From CALNYZ01 sp942490945 (GTDB lineage Bacteria > Pseudomonadota > Gammaproteobacteria > UBA6429 > Thiohalophilaceae), in assembly GCA_942490945.1 (NCBI GenBank), contig CALNYZ010000044.1:868001-932000 (forward strand): a stretch of DNA of 64,000 bases, written 5' to 3'. Made by a program: the position numbers and the translations under genes. Below, piece by piece: positions 6,966 through 15,672 of the stretch. Position 1 is the stretch's first letter, and the number at the start of each line of letters is the position of its first letter. The notes below the pieces were generated by a model, which did no database searches, was not told where the DNA came from, and was given only the letters and a program-made list of their open reading frames with translations.

Positions 6966-9659
6966 CTACCAGTTCAAATACCTGAGCGCAAACGGATGGT
7001 TTTGCCTCAACCCCCATTTCCGCCCTTCCTCCACCAGGAGAATGAGCAGGGCAAACGGCAAGGCCAGCAATCCTTCAGTCAGCGTCAACGGGTGGGTGCC
7101 GAAGATGGTGTTGGCGACCTCATGGCTGGTGATAAATTCGACCAGAATCAATTCGGACGCGATACCCGCCAAAACCAGCTTGTTGCTTAGAATACCTTTT
7201 TTGAACAGCGATTCCTTCTCCGTTCTGCACACCATGACGTTGGCGATCTGGCAGATAATGATGCTGACAAAAAACGCGGTGACGGCTCTCTGGTAGACAG
7301 GGTCGGAGAGGGATAGCGACTGGCCCCAGGTCCATCCGCTGGAATAGAGCACCACAAAATAGGAGAAAAACCCGGATGCGGCCTCAATCATTCCGATAAC
7401 ACCATACGACCGGAAAAGCAGACTGCGAGTGAGGAGGCGTTCTTTCAGCGGACGCGGTGGCTTTTCCATGACATCGTCTTCTGAAGATTCGACCCCCAGC
7501 GCCAGGGCGGGCAGGATATCCGTTCCCAGGTCGATGGCGAGGATCAGGGTGACCGTGAGGGGGAGTGGGATCGCCAGCAGGGTGAATGCGATGAAGGGCA
7601 GAATTTCGGGGATGTTGCTGGTGAGAATGTAGGTGATGAATTTTTTGATATTGCCGAAAACGGTCCGTCCCTCTTCAATCGCATTGACGATGGTTGCAAA
7701 ATGATCGTCGAACAGGATCATGTCCGCCGCTTCCTTGGCGACTTCCGTGCCGCACAATCCCATGGCCACCCCCATGTCCGCCTGTTTGAGCGCCGGCGCG
7801 TCGTTGACGCCGTCTCCGGTTACCGTCACAATTTCCCCCAGGCTCTGGAGGGTTTTGACGATCCGAAGTTTTTGCCGGGGAGTGGTGCGGGCAAACAGGA
7901 TTTGATCCTTCTTGAGGAATTCCACCAGGTGCGCATCGTCGCACCGATTCAAATCCTCACCTGTCATGATGTTGGCCTTGTGCCGTTCGACCAGGCCCAC
8001 CATGGCGGAAATCGCTTCGGCCGTGACGCTGTAATCGCCGGTGATCATGATGACCTTGATCCCCGCTTTTTTGCATTTTGAAATCGCTTCCGCGACATCC
8101 CGCCGGGGCGGGTCGATCATTCCCAGCAGGGCGACGAATGTATACCCGCTTTCAAGATCGGACGGGTCCGTTCGATACGCCAGGGCGAGAACCCGTTCGC
8201 CGCGTGAGGCAAGCCGTTCGTAATAGCCCGCGATGCGCTTTTTGTTTTTCTGTGACAGGGAAATCACCCGGCCCCGATACAGGATGTGAGAGCATTTTTC
8301 GAGAACGACTTCCGGCGCTCCCTTCAGATAGGCCGTTTCGGTCTCGCTCGATTCGTTGAGGGTGACCATTTTGCGTTGGATCGAGTCGAAGGGCAGTTCC
8401 TGCTTTCTCGGATTGTCGGTCAGGGTCTGTTCGATATCCCCGTACCTCTGCGCAAACTTGAGAAGGGCCATTTCAGTCGGGTCGCCATGAAACTGGTTGC
8501 CCTCAACCCGCCTGGCGTTGTTGCACAGGATGGCGACCTTCAACAACGCGTCCATGCCCGGCAACTGTTCGATCCCTCTTTCATGGATGTTTCGTTCATC
8601 CATATTCAAAAACAGAGTTCGCACTGAAATCTTGTTTTCGGTTACTGTCCCTGTTTTGTCGGTGCAGATGACCGTGGTCGAACCCAGGGTTTCGATGGAG
8701 TCCAGCCGTTTGATCAGTGCGTTTTTCCGGGCCATCCGCCGCGACGCCATGGCCAGGCAAAGGGTGACCGTGGGGAGCAGGCCTTCGGGGACGTTGGCGA
8801 CAATAATCCCGATGGCAAAGATCATGCTGGCCATGATTTTGCTACTGATGGATAGCCCGATGAAAAAGAAAAGCAGGCCCAGCACGATCGCGATCGTGGA
8901 AATTATCCGGATGAAATAATTCAGTTCCTTTTTGAGCGGGCTGTCTATTTTCTCGGTCTTTTTGGTGAGCTCGGCGATGCTCCCGATTTGCGTGTTCATT
9001 CCCGTTTGAAAAATAACCGCAATGCCGTCACCCGACTGCACGGAAGTGCCGGAAAACACCATGTTCCTGGATTCCAGCATGTTTTCGCTGGTGCATTCCA
9101 TGGAGCGCAACTGGGGTTCCGACTCACCCGTCAGGGAGGAATGATCCACTTTCAGTGAGTTCTGGGCAATGAGACGACCATCCGCCGGCACCTTGTTGCC
9201 CTCTTCAAGAAAAACGATGTCGCCGGGAACAATGTCATGGGAAAGGATTTCGGTGCGTTTGCCATCGCGCAGGACCTCGATGGCGAGGGGCATCATATTC
9301 TGAAAGCTCGCAATAATTTTTTCAGTCTGGTATTCCTGAATAAAAGTAAAGACGGCATTGATGACAACGACGCATGAAAGGGCGATGCCAATGTACAGGT
9401 TCCCTTCACCGGGAGAGACCTTTTCGGCAATAAATGCCAGTAAAGAGCCAAACCAGAGAAGCAGGGCAAAGAAATTGACCAGATGCTTGCCAAATCGGAG
9501 AAGGAGGGACGGACCTTTGGAAGGGGTGAGGATATTGTCCCCAAATTCCAGTTTTCTTTTGGACGCTTCCCGGTTGGAAAGACCTGCAGTCGAGGAGTCC
9601 AGTCTTTGCAGAACCTCCTCAATGCTGATCTTATGAACGTCGGTGGTTGCGATCTCCAT
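6966..9659 (-). CDS. P-type ATPase of Na,K-ATPase-like (type IIC) class
   Basis: An 897-aa inner-membrane cation pump. It shows the TGES actuator motif, the phosphorylated D334 in CTDKTGT, the hinge GDGVNDAP, and about ten membrane segments. Residues around the ion sites match animal Na,K-ATPase alpha closely: VANVPEGLLPTVT in M4 (E292), TYILTSNIPEI in M5, AIDLGTDILPA in M6, and IGMIEAASGFFSYFVVL in M7. In M8 the segment is CQIANVMVCRT, with Asn where Na,K-ATPase has the Asp of the third sodium site. No beta subunit is visible nearby. Na+ or K+ transport is therefore likelier than Ca2+, by sequence inference. The gene appears monocistronic. Confidence 0.9.
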   Translation of the reverse strand: MEIATTDVHKISIEEVLQRLDSSTAGLSNREASKRKLEFGDNILTPSKGPSLLLRFGKHLVNFFALLLWFGSLLAFIAEKVSPGEGNLYIGIALSCVVVINAVFTFIQEYQTEKIIASFQNMMPLAIEVLRDGKRTEILSHDIVPGDIVFLEEGNKVPADGRLIAQNSLKVDHSSLTGESEPQLRSMECTSENMLESRNMVFSGTSVQSGDGIAVIFQTGMNTQIGSIAELTKKTEKIDSPLKKELNYFIRIISTIAIVLGLLFFFIGLSISSKIMASMIFAIGIIVANVPEGLLPTVTLCLAMASRRMARKNALIKRLDSIETLGSTTVICTDKTGTVTENKISVRTLFLNMDERNIHERGIEQLPGMDALLKVAILCNNARRVEGNQFHGDPTEMALLKFAQRYGDIEQTLTDNPRKQELPFDSIQRKMVTLNESSETETAYLKGAPEVVLEKCSHILYRGRVISLSQKNKKRIAGYYERLASRGERVLALAYRTDPSDLESGYTFVALLGMIDPPRRDVAEAISKCKKAGIKVIMITGDYSVTAEAISAMVGLVERHKANIMTGEDLNRCDDAHLVEFLKKDQILFARTTPRQKLRIVKTLQSLGEIVTVTGDGVNDAPALKQADMGVAMGLCGTEVAKEAADMILFDDHFATIVNAIEEGRTVFGNIKKFITYILTSNIPEILPFIAFTLLAIPLPLTVTLILAIDLGTDILPALALGVESSEDDVMEKPPRPLKERLLTRSLLFRSYGVIGMIEAASGFFSYFVVLYSSGWTWGQSLSLSDPVYQRAVTAFFVSIIICQIANVMVCRTEKESLFKKGILSNKLVLAGIASELILVEFITSHEVANTIFGTHPLTLTEGLLALPFALLILLVEEGRKWGLRQNHPFALRYLNW

Positions 9660-9878
9660 TCAGGAACCCTCTCCCACAAATGCGCAGGTAGAGCAACGGT
9701 GGTGTGGAGTGAAAAAAACGGACCGGTGAAGTCCGGCGTTTATTTTTCCATCAGGCATACACCAATTAAATAGTACACCTGTTCCCGGGGCAACGGGACA
9801 TGCTGTTTTTCTATCGATTTTATTCCGCAATCACTCATGCGATAATCAAGATAACAGAAAAAGGTCAGGACGTATTCG

Positions 9879-10556
9879 ATGAAAATTTTGCTGGTGGAAG
9901 ACGACAAGGTGATGGCCCGTTTCGTGGTCAAGGGACTGCGAGAAGAAGGATATGGGGTGGAACATGCCGCCAACGGACCGGATGGCCTGGCCCTGATCCA
10001 GGAGGGAACCTTTGACGTCCTGATCATTGACATCATGTTGCCCGGCCTCAATGGACTGGATTTGATCGATCGTCTGCGGGGGCAGGGAGTGGCGACGCCC
10101 GTGCTCGTGCTCAGCGCAAAAGCTTCGGTTGATGACCGGGTCCGGGGGTTGATGGCGGGGGGAGACGATTACCTCATCAAGCCCTTTGCGTTTGCGGAAC
10201 TGGTGGCGCGTGTCCAGTCGCTTGTACGCCGGGCACAACTCCTTCCTGAACCGCAGTTGCTCAAGGTCGAGGACCTGACGCTGGACCTGGCCCGCCGCAA
10301 GGTCACCCGCTCCGGCAAGTCGATTGATCTGAAACCCGGCGAGTTCGCACTGCTGGAATACCTCATGCGCAATCCCGGGCGTGTGGTCTCCAAAACCATG
10401 ATCATGGAGCATGTTTGGGATTTTAATTTTGATCCCCAGACCAACGTGGTGGAAGCGCGTATTTGCCGCCTGCGCGACAAGGTCGACCGTCCCTTCCAAT
10501 GTAAGCTGATCCACACCATTCGCGGCGCCGGGTACGTTTTCGAGGCCCGGGGCTGA
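9879..10556 (+). CDS. OmpR-family response regulator
   Basis: A 225-aa DNA-binding regulator with an N-terminal receiver (acidic EDD at 7-9, phospho-acceptor D51 in IIDIMLPGLNG, conserved K in KPFAF) and a C-terminal winged helix (about 130-223) ending in the typical IRGAGYVF. It resembles CusR/CopR-type metal regulators in overall form, but the signal cannot be read from sequence. The stop TGA overlaps the ATG of the kinase gene (TGATG), indicating translational coupling. Confidence 0.92.
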   Translation: MKILLVEDDKVMARFVVKGLREEGYGVEHAANGPDGLALIQEGTFDVLIIDIMLPGLNGLDLIDRLRGQGVATPVLVLSAKASVDDRVRGLMAGGDDYLIKPFAFAELVARVQSLVRRAQLLPEPQLLKVEDLTLDLARRKVTRSGKSIDLKPGEFALLEYLMRNPGRVVSKTMIMEHVWDFNFDPQTNVVEARICRLRDKVDRPFQCKLIHTIRGAGYVFEARG

Positions 10557-11941
10557 TGCGGGGAACCCTGGTATTCCGCCTGACCTTGTTATACGGGGGA
10601 CTTTTCCTTTTGTTTTCCATCGGAATTTTCTTCTGGGCCACCCAGACGTTTTTCCGAATTCACCTGCAGAACCTGGATGACGTTCTCCACAAGGAAATGG
10701 TGGAACTGCAGGAAGATTATGAAGAGGAAGGGGTGGAGGAACTGCTGGAATCTTTCCGGGAAGAGGGCGAGGCCCAGGGAAAACTGAAAGCATTTTACCG
10801 GTTGTTCACCCCGTCCCAGAGGAACCTGGTGTCGTCGGACCTCACCGCCTGGCAGGACCTGACGTTCCCGCAGTCGGAGCTGGAAGGGTTGCACCCTCGC
10901 GAAGAACGGTGGTCCAGTATCCAACTGCCCAGCCGCAAGACACCGGTGCGCGTGCTGACGGTGAAAACGGCAAACGGCAATTTTCTGCAGGCTGGAATCG
11001 ACATGGGGGAAGGCGGGAAAATGCTGGTCCAGTTTGAACGGGTCCTGCTGATATCCCTGGCGGTCATTCTGATCCTGGGGAGTCTGGCCGGGGGCTGGAT
11101 GGTTCAGCGGGCCATGCGCGGGGTGCGCCGGGTAACGGCCACCGCTCTTAAAATCGGTGAGCATAATTTGCGAAGCCGGGTGCCGCTTCGCAACGAGGGC
11201 GTGGAAATCGACCAGCTCGCCGCCGCCTTCAACTCCATGCTCCAGCGCATCGCCTCGCTGATCCAGGATTTGAAGGAAGTGTCCGATAATATTGCGCACG
11301 ACCTGAAACGCCCGATGATACGTATTCGCGGCATCGCGGAGATGATGGTGACCCAGCCGGAAACTGCCAGCGAAGCGAAAGAAGCCGCCGGGCAGATTAT
11401 CGAAGAGTGTGACCGCCTGGTGGGAACCGTCGCCACCATGCTGGAAATCGCCCGGTTGGATGCGGCTGGCCGCGAGGACCCCCGGCAGACGGTGGACCTG
11501 GTCGATCTTTGCCGAAACGCGGTGGACCTGTTTGGCCCGGCGGCGGAGGACCGCGGCATGGGACTCCAGCTCGAAGTCCCGGAAGGACCTGTTTTGATCC
11601 AGGGAGACCTCGGGCAACTGCAACGGGCTCTGGCCAATCTTCTGGATAACGCCTTGCTCCATGCCGGACGGGGAACCATCACCGTTTCGCTTGCCGTATC
11701 GGAAGCGGACTGTCGACTTTCCGTTACCGATGAGGGACCGGGCATCCCGAAAGAGGTCCAGCCGCGGATTTTTGAGCGGTTTTATCGCCAGGACCCGAGC
11801 CGGTCGGAGCCGGGTAGCGGGTTGGGAATGAGCCTCGTCCAATCCATTGTCCAGGCACACGGAGGACAGGTCCTGCTGGACAGCGCGCCGGGTCATGGAT
11901 GCCGGTTCACGCTGGTATTTCCAAAGCCGTCTTCCGGCTGA
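10556..11941 (+). CDS. Sensor histidine kinase paired with the OmpR-type regulator
   Basis: A 461-aa inner-membrane kinase: TM1 (about 8-28), an acidic periplasmic domain (about 30-160), TM2 (about 161-185), HAMP (about 186-238), HisKA with H248 in IAHDLKRPM, and HATPase_c with NLLDNAL, DEGPGIP and SGLGMSLVQSI. Domain order matches EnvZ/CusS-type kinases. It is coupled to the upstream regulator by a TGATG overlap. A PepSY protein follows 134 bp downstream and may modulate the system. Confidence 0.92.
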   Translation: MRGTLVFRLTLLYGGLFLLFSIGIFFWATQTFFRIHLQNLDDVLHKEMVELQEDYEEEGVEELLESFREEGEAQGKLKAFYRLFTPSQRNLVSSDLTAWQDLTFPQSELEGLHPREERWSSIQLPSRKTPVRVLTVKTANGNFLQAGIDMGEGGKMLVQFERVLLISLAVILILGSLAGGWMVQRAMRGVRRVTATALKIGEHNLRSRVPLRNEGVEIDQLAAAFNSMLQRIASLIQDLKEVSDNIAHDLKRPMIRIRGIAEMMVTQPETASEAKEAAGQIIEECDRLVGTVATMLEIARLDAAGREDPRQTVDLVDLCRNAVDLFGPAAEDRGMGLQLEVPEGPVLIQGDLGQLQRALANLLDNALLHAGRGTITVSLAVSEADCRLSVTDEGPGIPKEVQPRIFERFYRQDPSRSEPGSGLGMSLVQSIVQAHGGQVLLDSAPGHGCRFTLVFPKPSSG

Positions 11942-12075
11942 TCCTTCCCGCGACCCACCCGAATATTAAAATCATGTAATGTTCCGGTCATCTTCCGGCA
12001 AGGCTCCAGGAGTATCTTGGTTACAAAAGGCCGAGCGTTTCGGCTGAGTTGATAACCTCGACAAGGAGCTGAGTC

Positions 12076-12432
12076 ATGAAAATCAATCGAAAAAACCGTT
12101 CCACCCTGTTGCCTGTTTTGATGTTTGCAGTTCTCTTCGGAATGGGATGGCAGGCCTCGGCAGGGCAGGCGAGTGAATCCATGGAGGTTCCGGGTAACCT
12201 GGCGATCGACATGAAACGCGCCATGGAAATTGCCCAGGACGCGGGGGGTGGCCCCGTATCTGAAATTGAACTGGAACAGGAAGACGGACAATGGGTTTAT
12301 GAGGCGGAACTGAAAATGCCCAATGGGGGTGAGAAGGAAGTTCTGATCAACGCCCAGACCGGAACCGTCATCAAGATGGAATCCGAAGATGAAGGAAAAG
12401 AAGAAAGGGGAGAAAAGGAAGACGATGATTAA
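12076..12432 (+). CDS. Secreted PepSY-domain protein
   Basis: A 118-aa exported protein with a signal peptide (about 10-30, ending QASAGQA) and one PepSY domain (about 45-100, ending EVLINAQTGTVIKMES), followed by a strongly acidic tail (EDEGKEERGEKEDDD). PepSY proteins are often encoded beside two-component systems and act as periplasmic inhibitors or sensors. The gene follows the kinase on the same strand and ends at a strong terminator, so a three-gene unit is likely. The acidic tail could bind cations (inference). Confidence 0.85.
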   Translation: MKINRKNRSTLLPVLMFAVLFGMGWQASAGQASESMEVPGNLAIDMKRAMEIAQDAGGGPVSEIELEQEDGQWVYEAELKMPNGGEKEVLINAQTGTVIKMESEDEGKEERGEKEDDD

Positions 12433-12474
12433 AGGGAGGAAGATGGAATTGAAACCTGCCTGTTTCCCCTCCAT

Positions 12475-12511
12475 CTCCGGGGCTTTCAAGCCCCGGAGCC
12501 CCTCCTTTTTT
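12475..12511 (+). terminator. Rho-independent terminator after the PepSY gene
   Basis: A perfect 11-bp stem, CTCCGGGGCTT / AAGCCCCGGAG (12475-12498), with a two-base gap is followed by a pyrimidine tract ending in TTTTTT (12505-12511). It should end the regulator-kinase-PepSY transcript. Confidence 0.88.
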
Positions 12512-12634
12512 CTCTCCTTACCGGCTCCTAACGGCTGAATCATTTAGTTGAAGAACCGGGGGTTGGTGTAAAATCGCTGTGTCGGTTTCTTGCAGGCCGG
12601 AACGACCCTGTCCGTTTTCTACCCCCGGAGTGAA

Positions 12635-13900
12635 ATGCTGAGCACGATTTATCCGATTTGGTTTCTGTTTGCCGGTGTCGCGCTGATCATGCTGGGAAGC
12701 GGATTGCAGGGAACCCTGATCGGTGTTCGTGCGACCACCGAAGGGTTCCTGACCATTGAAACAGGCATGATCATGTCGGCCTATTATCTCGGGTTCCTCT
12801 ACGGTTCCCGACTGGCGCCGAAGATCGTTCAGAAGGTGGGCCACATTCGAACTTTCGCCGCACTCGCCTCGGTTGCATCGGCCACCGTGCTGGTCCACGC
12901 GGTATTCCCGGACCCCCTCATCTGGTTCTGTATCCGGGTGACTTCCGGGTTTTGTTTCGCCGGGCTGACGGTGGTCACTGAAAGCTGGCTCAACCATCTG
13001 TCCACAAACAAGGTTCGGGGACGGTTGTTTTCCATCTATATGGTGGTTCAGATGGCCGGGCTGGGGGGAGGCCAGTTTCTCCTGAACCTGAGCGACCCGG
13101 GTGGTTATAACCTCTTTATCCTGATTTCCATACTCGTATCCCTGTCCGTGGTTCCCCTGTTGCTGACTTCCAACCCGGGTCCCACCATCACCGAATTCAC
13201 CAGAATCCGCATTCGACATTTATATAAAATTTCCCCGCTGGGGTTGGTGGGAGCCCTGGGCGTGGGCATTGCCAATGGCGCTTTTTTGGGGATGGGCGCG
13301 GTTTACGCACAGATGTCCGGGTTTTCCCAGGAGCAGGTTGCCGGTTTTATGGCCACGATGATTTTTGGCGGTGTGTTTCTTCAGTTACCCATAGGCCGGT
13401 TGTCCGACCATGTGGACCGGCGAAAGGTTTTGGCCGGCGTGACCTTCCTTGCGGCTGTCATGGCTTTGATCTGCAACGGCCTGGCCGGGCAGTCCATCAA
13501 TTTATTTTTATTTGTTTCGTTTCTGTTTGGCGGATTGTCGTTGTCCCTGTATTCCCTTTGCGTGGCTCATTTGAACGATCACCTCCAACCGGAACAAATG
13601 GTGATGGGAAGCAGTGGCCTGACCTTTGTGGTGGGCATTGGCGCCCTGATCGGTCCTTTCTCGGTATCGGGGATGATGAGATGGCTGGGCTCGGGCGGTT
13701 TCTTTTTCTACCTGTTCCTGATTCACGGTGCGATCGGTGTGTTTGCCCTGTATCGCATGTCCCGGCGCGAGTCGGTTCCCGTGGTGGACCAGAATCCTTA
13801 TATGCCGTTGACACCGAAAGTGACCCCCGTGACCGCAAGTCTGGTTGCAGAATCCGTTGCCACCGAACTGGAGACGGAAGAAGTCGAAGACCCCCTGTAA
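12635..13900 (+). CDS. Major facilitator superfamily transporter (YcaD/DHA-like)
   Basis: A 421-aa, 12-TM inner-membrane transporter. Motifs include YYLGFLYGSRLAPKIVQKVG between TM2 and TM3, ESWLNHLSTNKVRGR at the TM4-5 region, and GRLSDHVDRRKVL at the TM8-9 loop, all characteristic of the YcaD-like group. The C-terminal 45 residues are polar and extend beyond the last TM. The ATG at 12635 is preferred, with GGAGTGA just upstream. An in-frame TTG at 12590 would add 15 residues without a clear ribosome site. The substrate is unknown. Confidence 0.85.
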   Translation: MLSTIYPIWFLFAGVALIMLGSGLQGTLIGVRATTEGFLTIETGMIMSAYYLGFLYGSRLAPKIVQKVGHIRTFAALASVASATVLVHAVFPDPLIWFCIRVTSGFCFAGLTVVTESWLNHLSTNKVRGRLFSIYMVVQMAGLGGGQFLLNLSDPGGYNLFILISILVSLSVVPLLLTSNPGPTITEFTRIRIRHLYKISPLGLVGALGVGIANGAFLGMGAVYAQMSGFSQEQVAGFMATMIFGGVFLQLPIGRLSDHVDRRKVLAGVTFLAAVMALICNGLAGQSINLFLFVSFLFGGLSLSLYSLCVAHLNDHLQPEQMVMGSSGLTFVVGIGALIGPFSVSGMMRWLGSGGFFFYLFLIHGAIGVFALYRMSRRESVPVVDQNPYMPLTPKVTPVTASLVAESVATELETEEVEDPL

Positions 13901-14077
13901 TACCGGCCTTGAAACAAGGTTCGATGAAAACTGCCTTTTATGGGTTATCCGGGTTCCTCGCCTTTGGAGGCGGATGAAAAAATGAGTGTATTAGAAATGG
14001 GACCGTATTTTTGTTACGCTTAAAAGACAGGAAAAATTTTATTCATGCAGGTTTAAAGATGGAGCAGGAGAAAAACT

Positions 14078-14365
14078 ATGGATATGAAAGAGGCTTTTCA
14101 AAAAAAATATCAAGCCCAATTGGATGAATGGGCCGCGGAAATCCAAAAAATGAAAGCTAAAGCGGATAAAGCCGAAGCGGAAATTCAGCTTGAATATTAC
14201 AAACACATTGAGAAACTACAGGCCAGGCACAAAGCGGTCAGTGAAAAGCTCGATAATCTCAAGGAAAAAAGTGGCGATGCCTGGGAAGACCTTAAGGATG
14301 GTTTAGAGAATGCTTACGAGGATTTAAGCAAAGGAATGAAGTCCGCATGGTCCCGGTTTAAATGA
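14078..14365 (+). CDS. Small coiled-coil protein
   Basis: A 95-aa highly charged protein that is one continuous helix. Heptads run from about 10 to 70 (DEWAAEIQKMKAKADKAEAEI), followed by an amphipathic C-terminal segment (DAWEDLKDGLENAYEDLSKG). Proteins of this form (sll1863-type) are widespread, often stress-linked, and of unproven function. A good GGAG lies upstream of the ATG. It stands alone between the MFS and amidotransferase genes. Confidence 0.82.
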   Translation: MDMKEAFQKKYQAQLDEWAAEIQKMKAKADKAEAEIQLEYYKHIEKLQARHKAVSEKLDNLKEKSGDAWEDLKDGLENAYEDLSKGMKSAWSRFK

Positions 14366-14499
14366 AACCACCGGTTCAGCGTATAGGTTCACAGGGAGGC
14401 ATTGCCCCTTAGCCCGGGTTTGGTGAAGACTGAGAGTAACGCGGTTTTTTTAATTTGTTGGTTGCGCGTATTGCCTTGCAAATTTGTTTCGGAGATGGG

Positions 14500-15192
14500 G
14501 TGCTCTTAAAAAAGAATAAAGAAAATAGTCCGCCGGTCATCGGGGTGACAGCGTCTGTCCGGGGGAGTGCCATGTCGTGGCTGTTCAATCGCCTTGCAGT
14601 CTGGCGTGCGGGGGGGCGGCCTGTCCGCCTCACCTCCAAGTCCAAAACTTCCACAAAAGAGTTGGACGGTTTGATTATCGGCGGTGGGGATGACATCGGC
14701 GCAGAATTATATGACGGCGAGCTTCAATTCAACGTCCGTTTCGATGAGCAGAGGGACCGCTTGGAGCAAACCCTGTTGCTTGAGGGCCTGAATGAAGGCA
14801 TTCCCATTCTTGGGATTTGCCGGGGAGCGCAGATGATCAATATTCATCTGGGTGGAAACTTGCATGCAGACATCTACGAAATTTATAAAGAGGTCCCCAG
14901 GATGAGGACGATTCTTCAGCGAAAACGAATCACCATCAAACCCGGGAGCCTTCTTTATAAAATCATGAGGCATCGGCGTTACAGGATCAACTGTCTGCAT
15001 CATCAGTCGATCAATGAATTGGGAAAGGGGCTGGATGTCTCCGCCAAGGACGATTATGGGATCATCCAGGCCATTGAACATCCCGGCCACCCTTTCCTGC
15101 TCGGGGTGCAGTGGCATCCGGAATACCTGCCGCACAGTTCCAATCACCAATCCCTGTTCCGGGCTCTGGTGAAAGAAGCCAGGGCCGCGTGA
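14500..15192 (+). CDS. Class I glutamine amidotransferase-like hydrolase (peptidase C26, PuuD type)
   Basis: A 230-aa cytoplasmic protein of the gamma-glutamyl-gamma-aminobutyrate hydrolase group. The catalytic triad is visible: nucleophile C107 in GICRGAQM, H206 and E208 in QWHPEY. IIGGGDDI near residue 65 is the usual oxyanion-side loop. These enzymes cleave gamma-glutamyl amides in polyamine or related catabolism, but no such pathway genes are adjacent, so the substrate is open. I prefer GTG at 14500 with GGAG five bases upstream; an in-frame TTG at 14455 lacks a clear ribosome site. Confidence 0.85.
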   Translation: MLLKKNKENSPPVIGVTASVRGSAMSWLFNRLAVWRAGGRPVRLTSKSKTSTKELDGLIIGGGDDIGAELYDGELQFNVRFDEQRDRLEQTLLLEGLNEGIPILGICRGAQMINIHLGGNLHADIYEIYKEVPRMRTILQRKRITIKPGSLLYKIMRHRRYRINCLHHQSINELGKGLDVSAKDDYGIIQAIEHPGHPFLLGVQWHPEYLPHSSNHQSLFRALVKEARAA

Positions 15193-15311
15193 CCCGCCAG
15201 TCCCGGAATTTCCCCATTGCCTTATGGGAGACAGGGAGTGTATTTTAGCCGACTCATGAGTTTTGGCAGGGCCGAGGCCCCATAAAAAAAACCTTTTGTC
15301 TGGAATGCATC

Positions 15312-15659
15312 ATGTCTGTCATTATGTATCACAATCCACAATGCAGTAAATCGCGACAAACGCTGGAATTGCTGGGGAACCGGGGGATCGCGCCGACGAT
15401 AATCGAATATCTCCAATCCCCGCCGACCGCCCAGGAGTTGAAAGCAATTCTTTCCAAACTGGATATCACACCGCGGGAACTCCTCCGCAAGAAAGAATCC
15501 GAATACGAGGATCTGGGGCTGGACGATCCTTCACGGTCAGACGATGAAGTTATCGCCCTGATGGTTCAGCACCCGGTATTGATCGAACGCCCCATTGTGC
15601 TGGCGAACGGGAAAGCCGCGTTGGGACGGCCGCCGGAAAATGTATTGGACATCCTCTAG
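15312..15659 (+). CDS. arsC: Arsenate reductase, glutaredoxin-coupled (ArsC)
   Basis: A 115-aa thioredoxin-fold enzyme reducing arsenate to arsenite. The catalytic Cys is C11 in HNPQCSKSR, and the family region IERPIVLANGKAALGRPPE is conserved. Length is normal. No arsenite efflux gene or ArsR regulator is next to it; the downstream convergent gene encodes a thiol-redox membrane protein. The ArsC/Spx fold is shared, but the NPxCSKSR motif favours ArsC. Confidence 0.9.
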   Translation: MSVIMYHNPQCSKSRQTLELLGNRGIAPTIIEYLQSPPTAQELKAILSKLDITPRELLRKKESEYEDLGLDDPSRSDDEVIALMVQHPVLIERPIVLANGKAALGRPPENVLDIL

Positions 15660-15672
15660 TCTCTCGGAGGAT

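Noticed and set aside
10589..11896. Leftward open frame of 435 codons inside the kinase at 10556
   Set aside because: Antisense shadow; the forward frame has all histidine kinase motifs.
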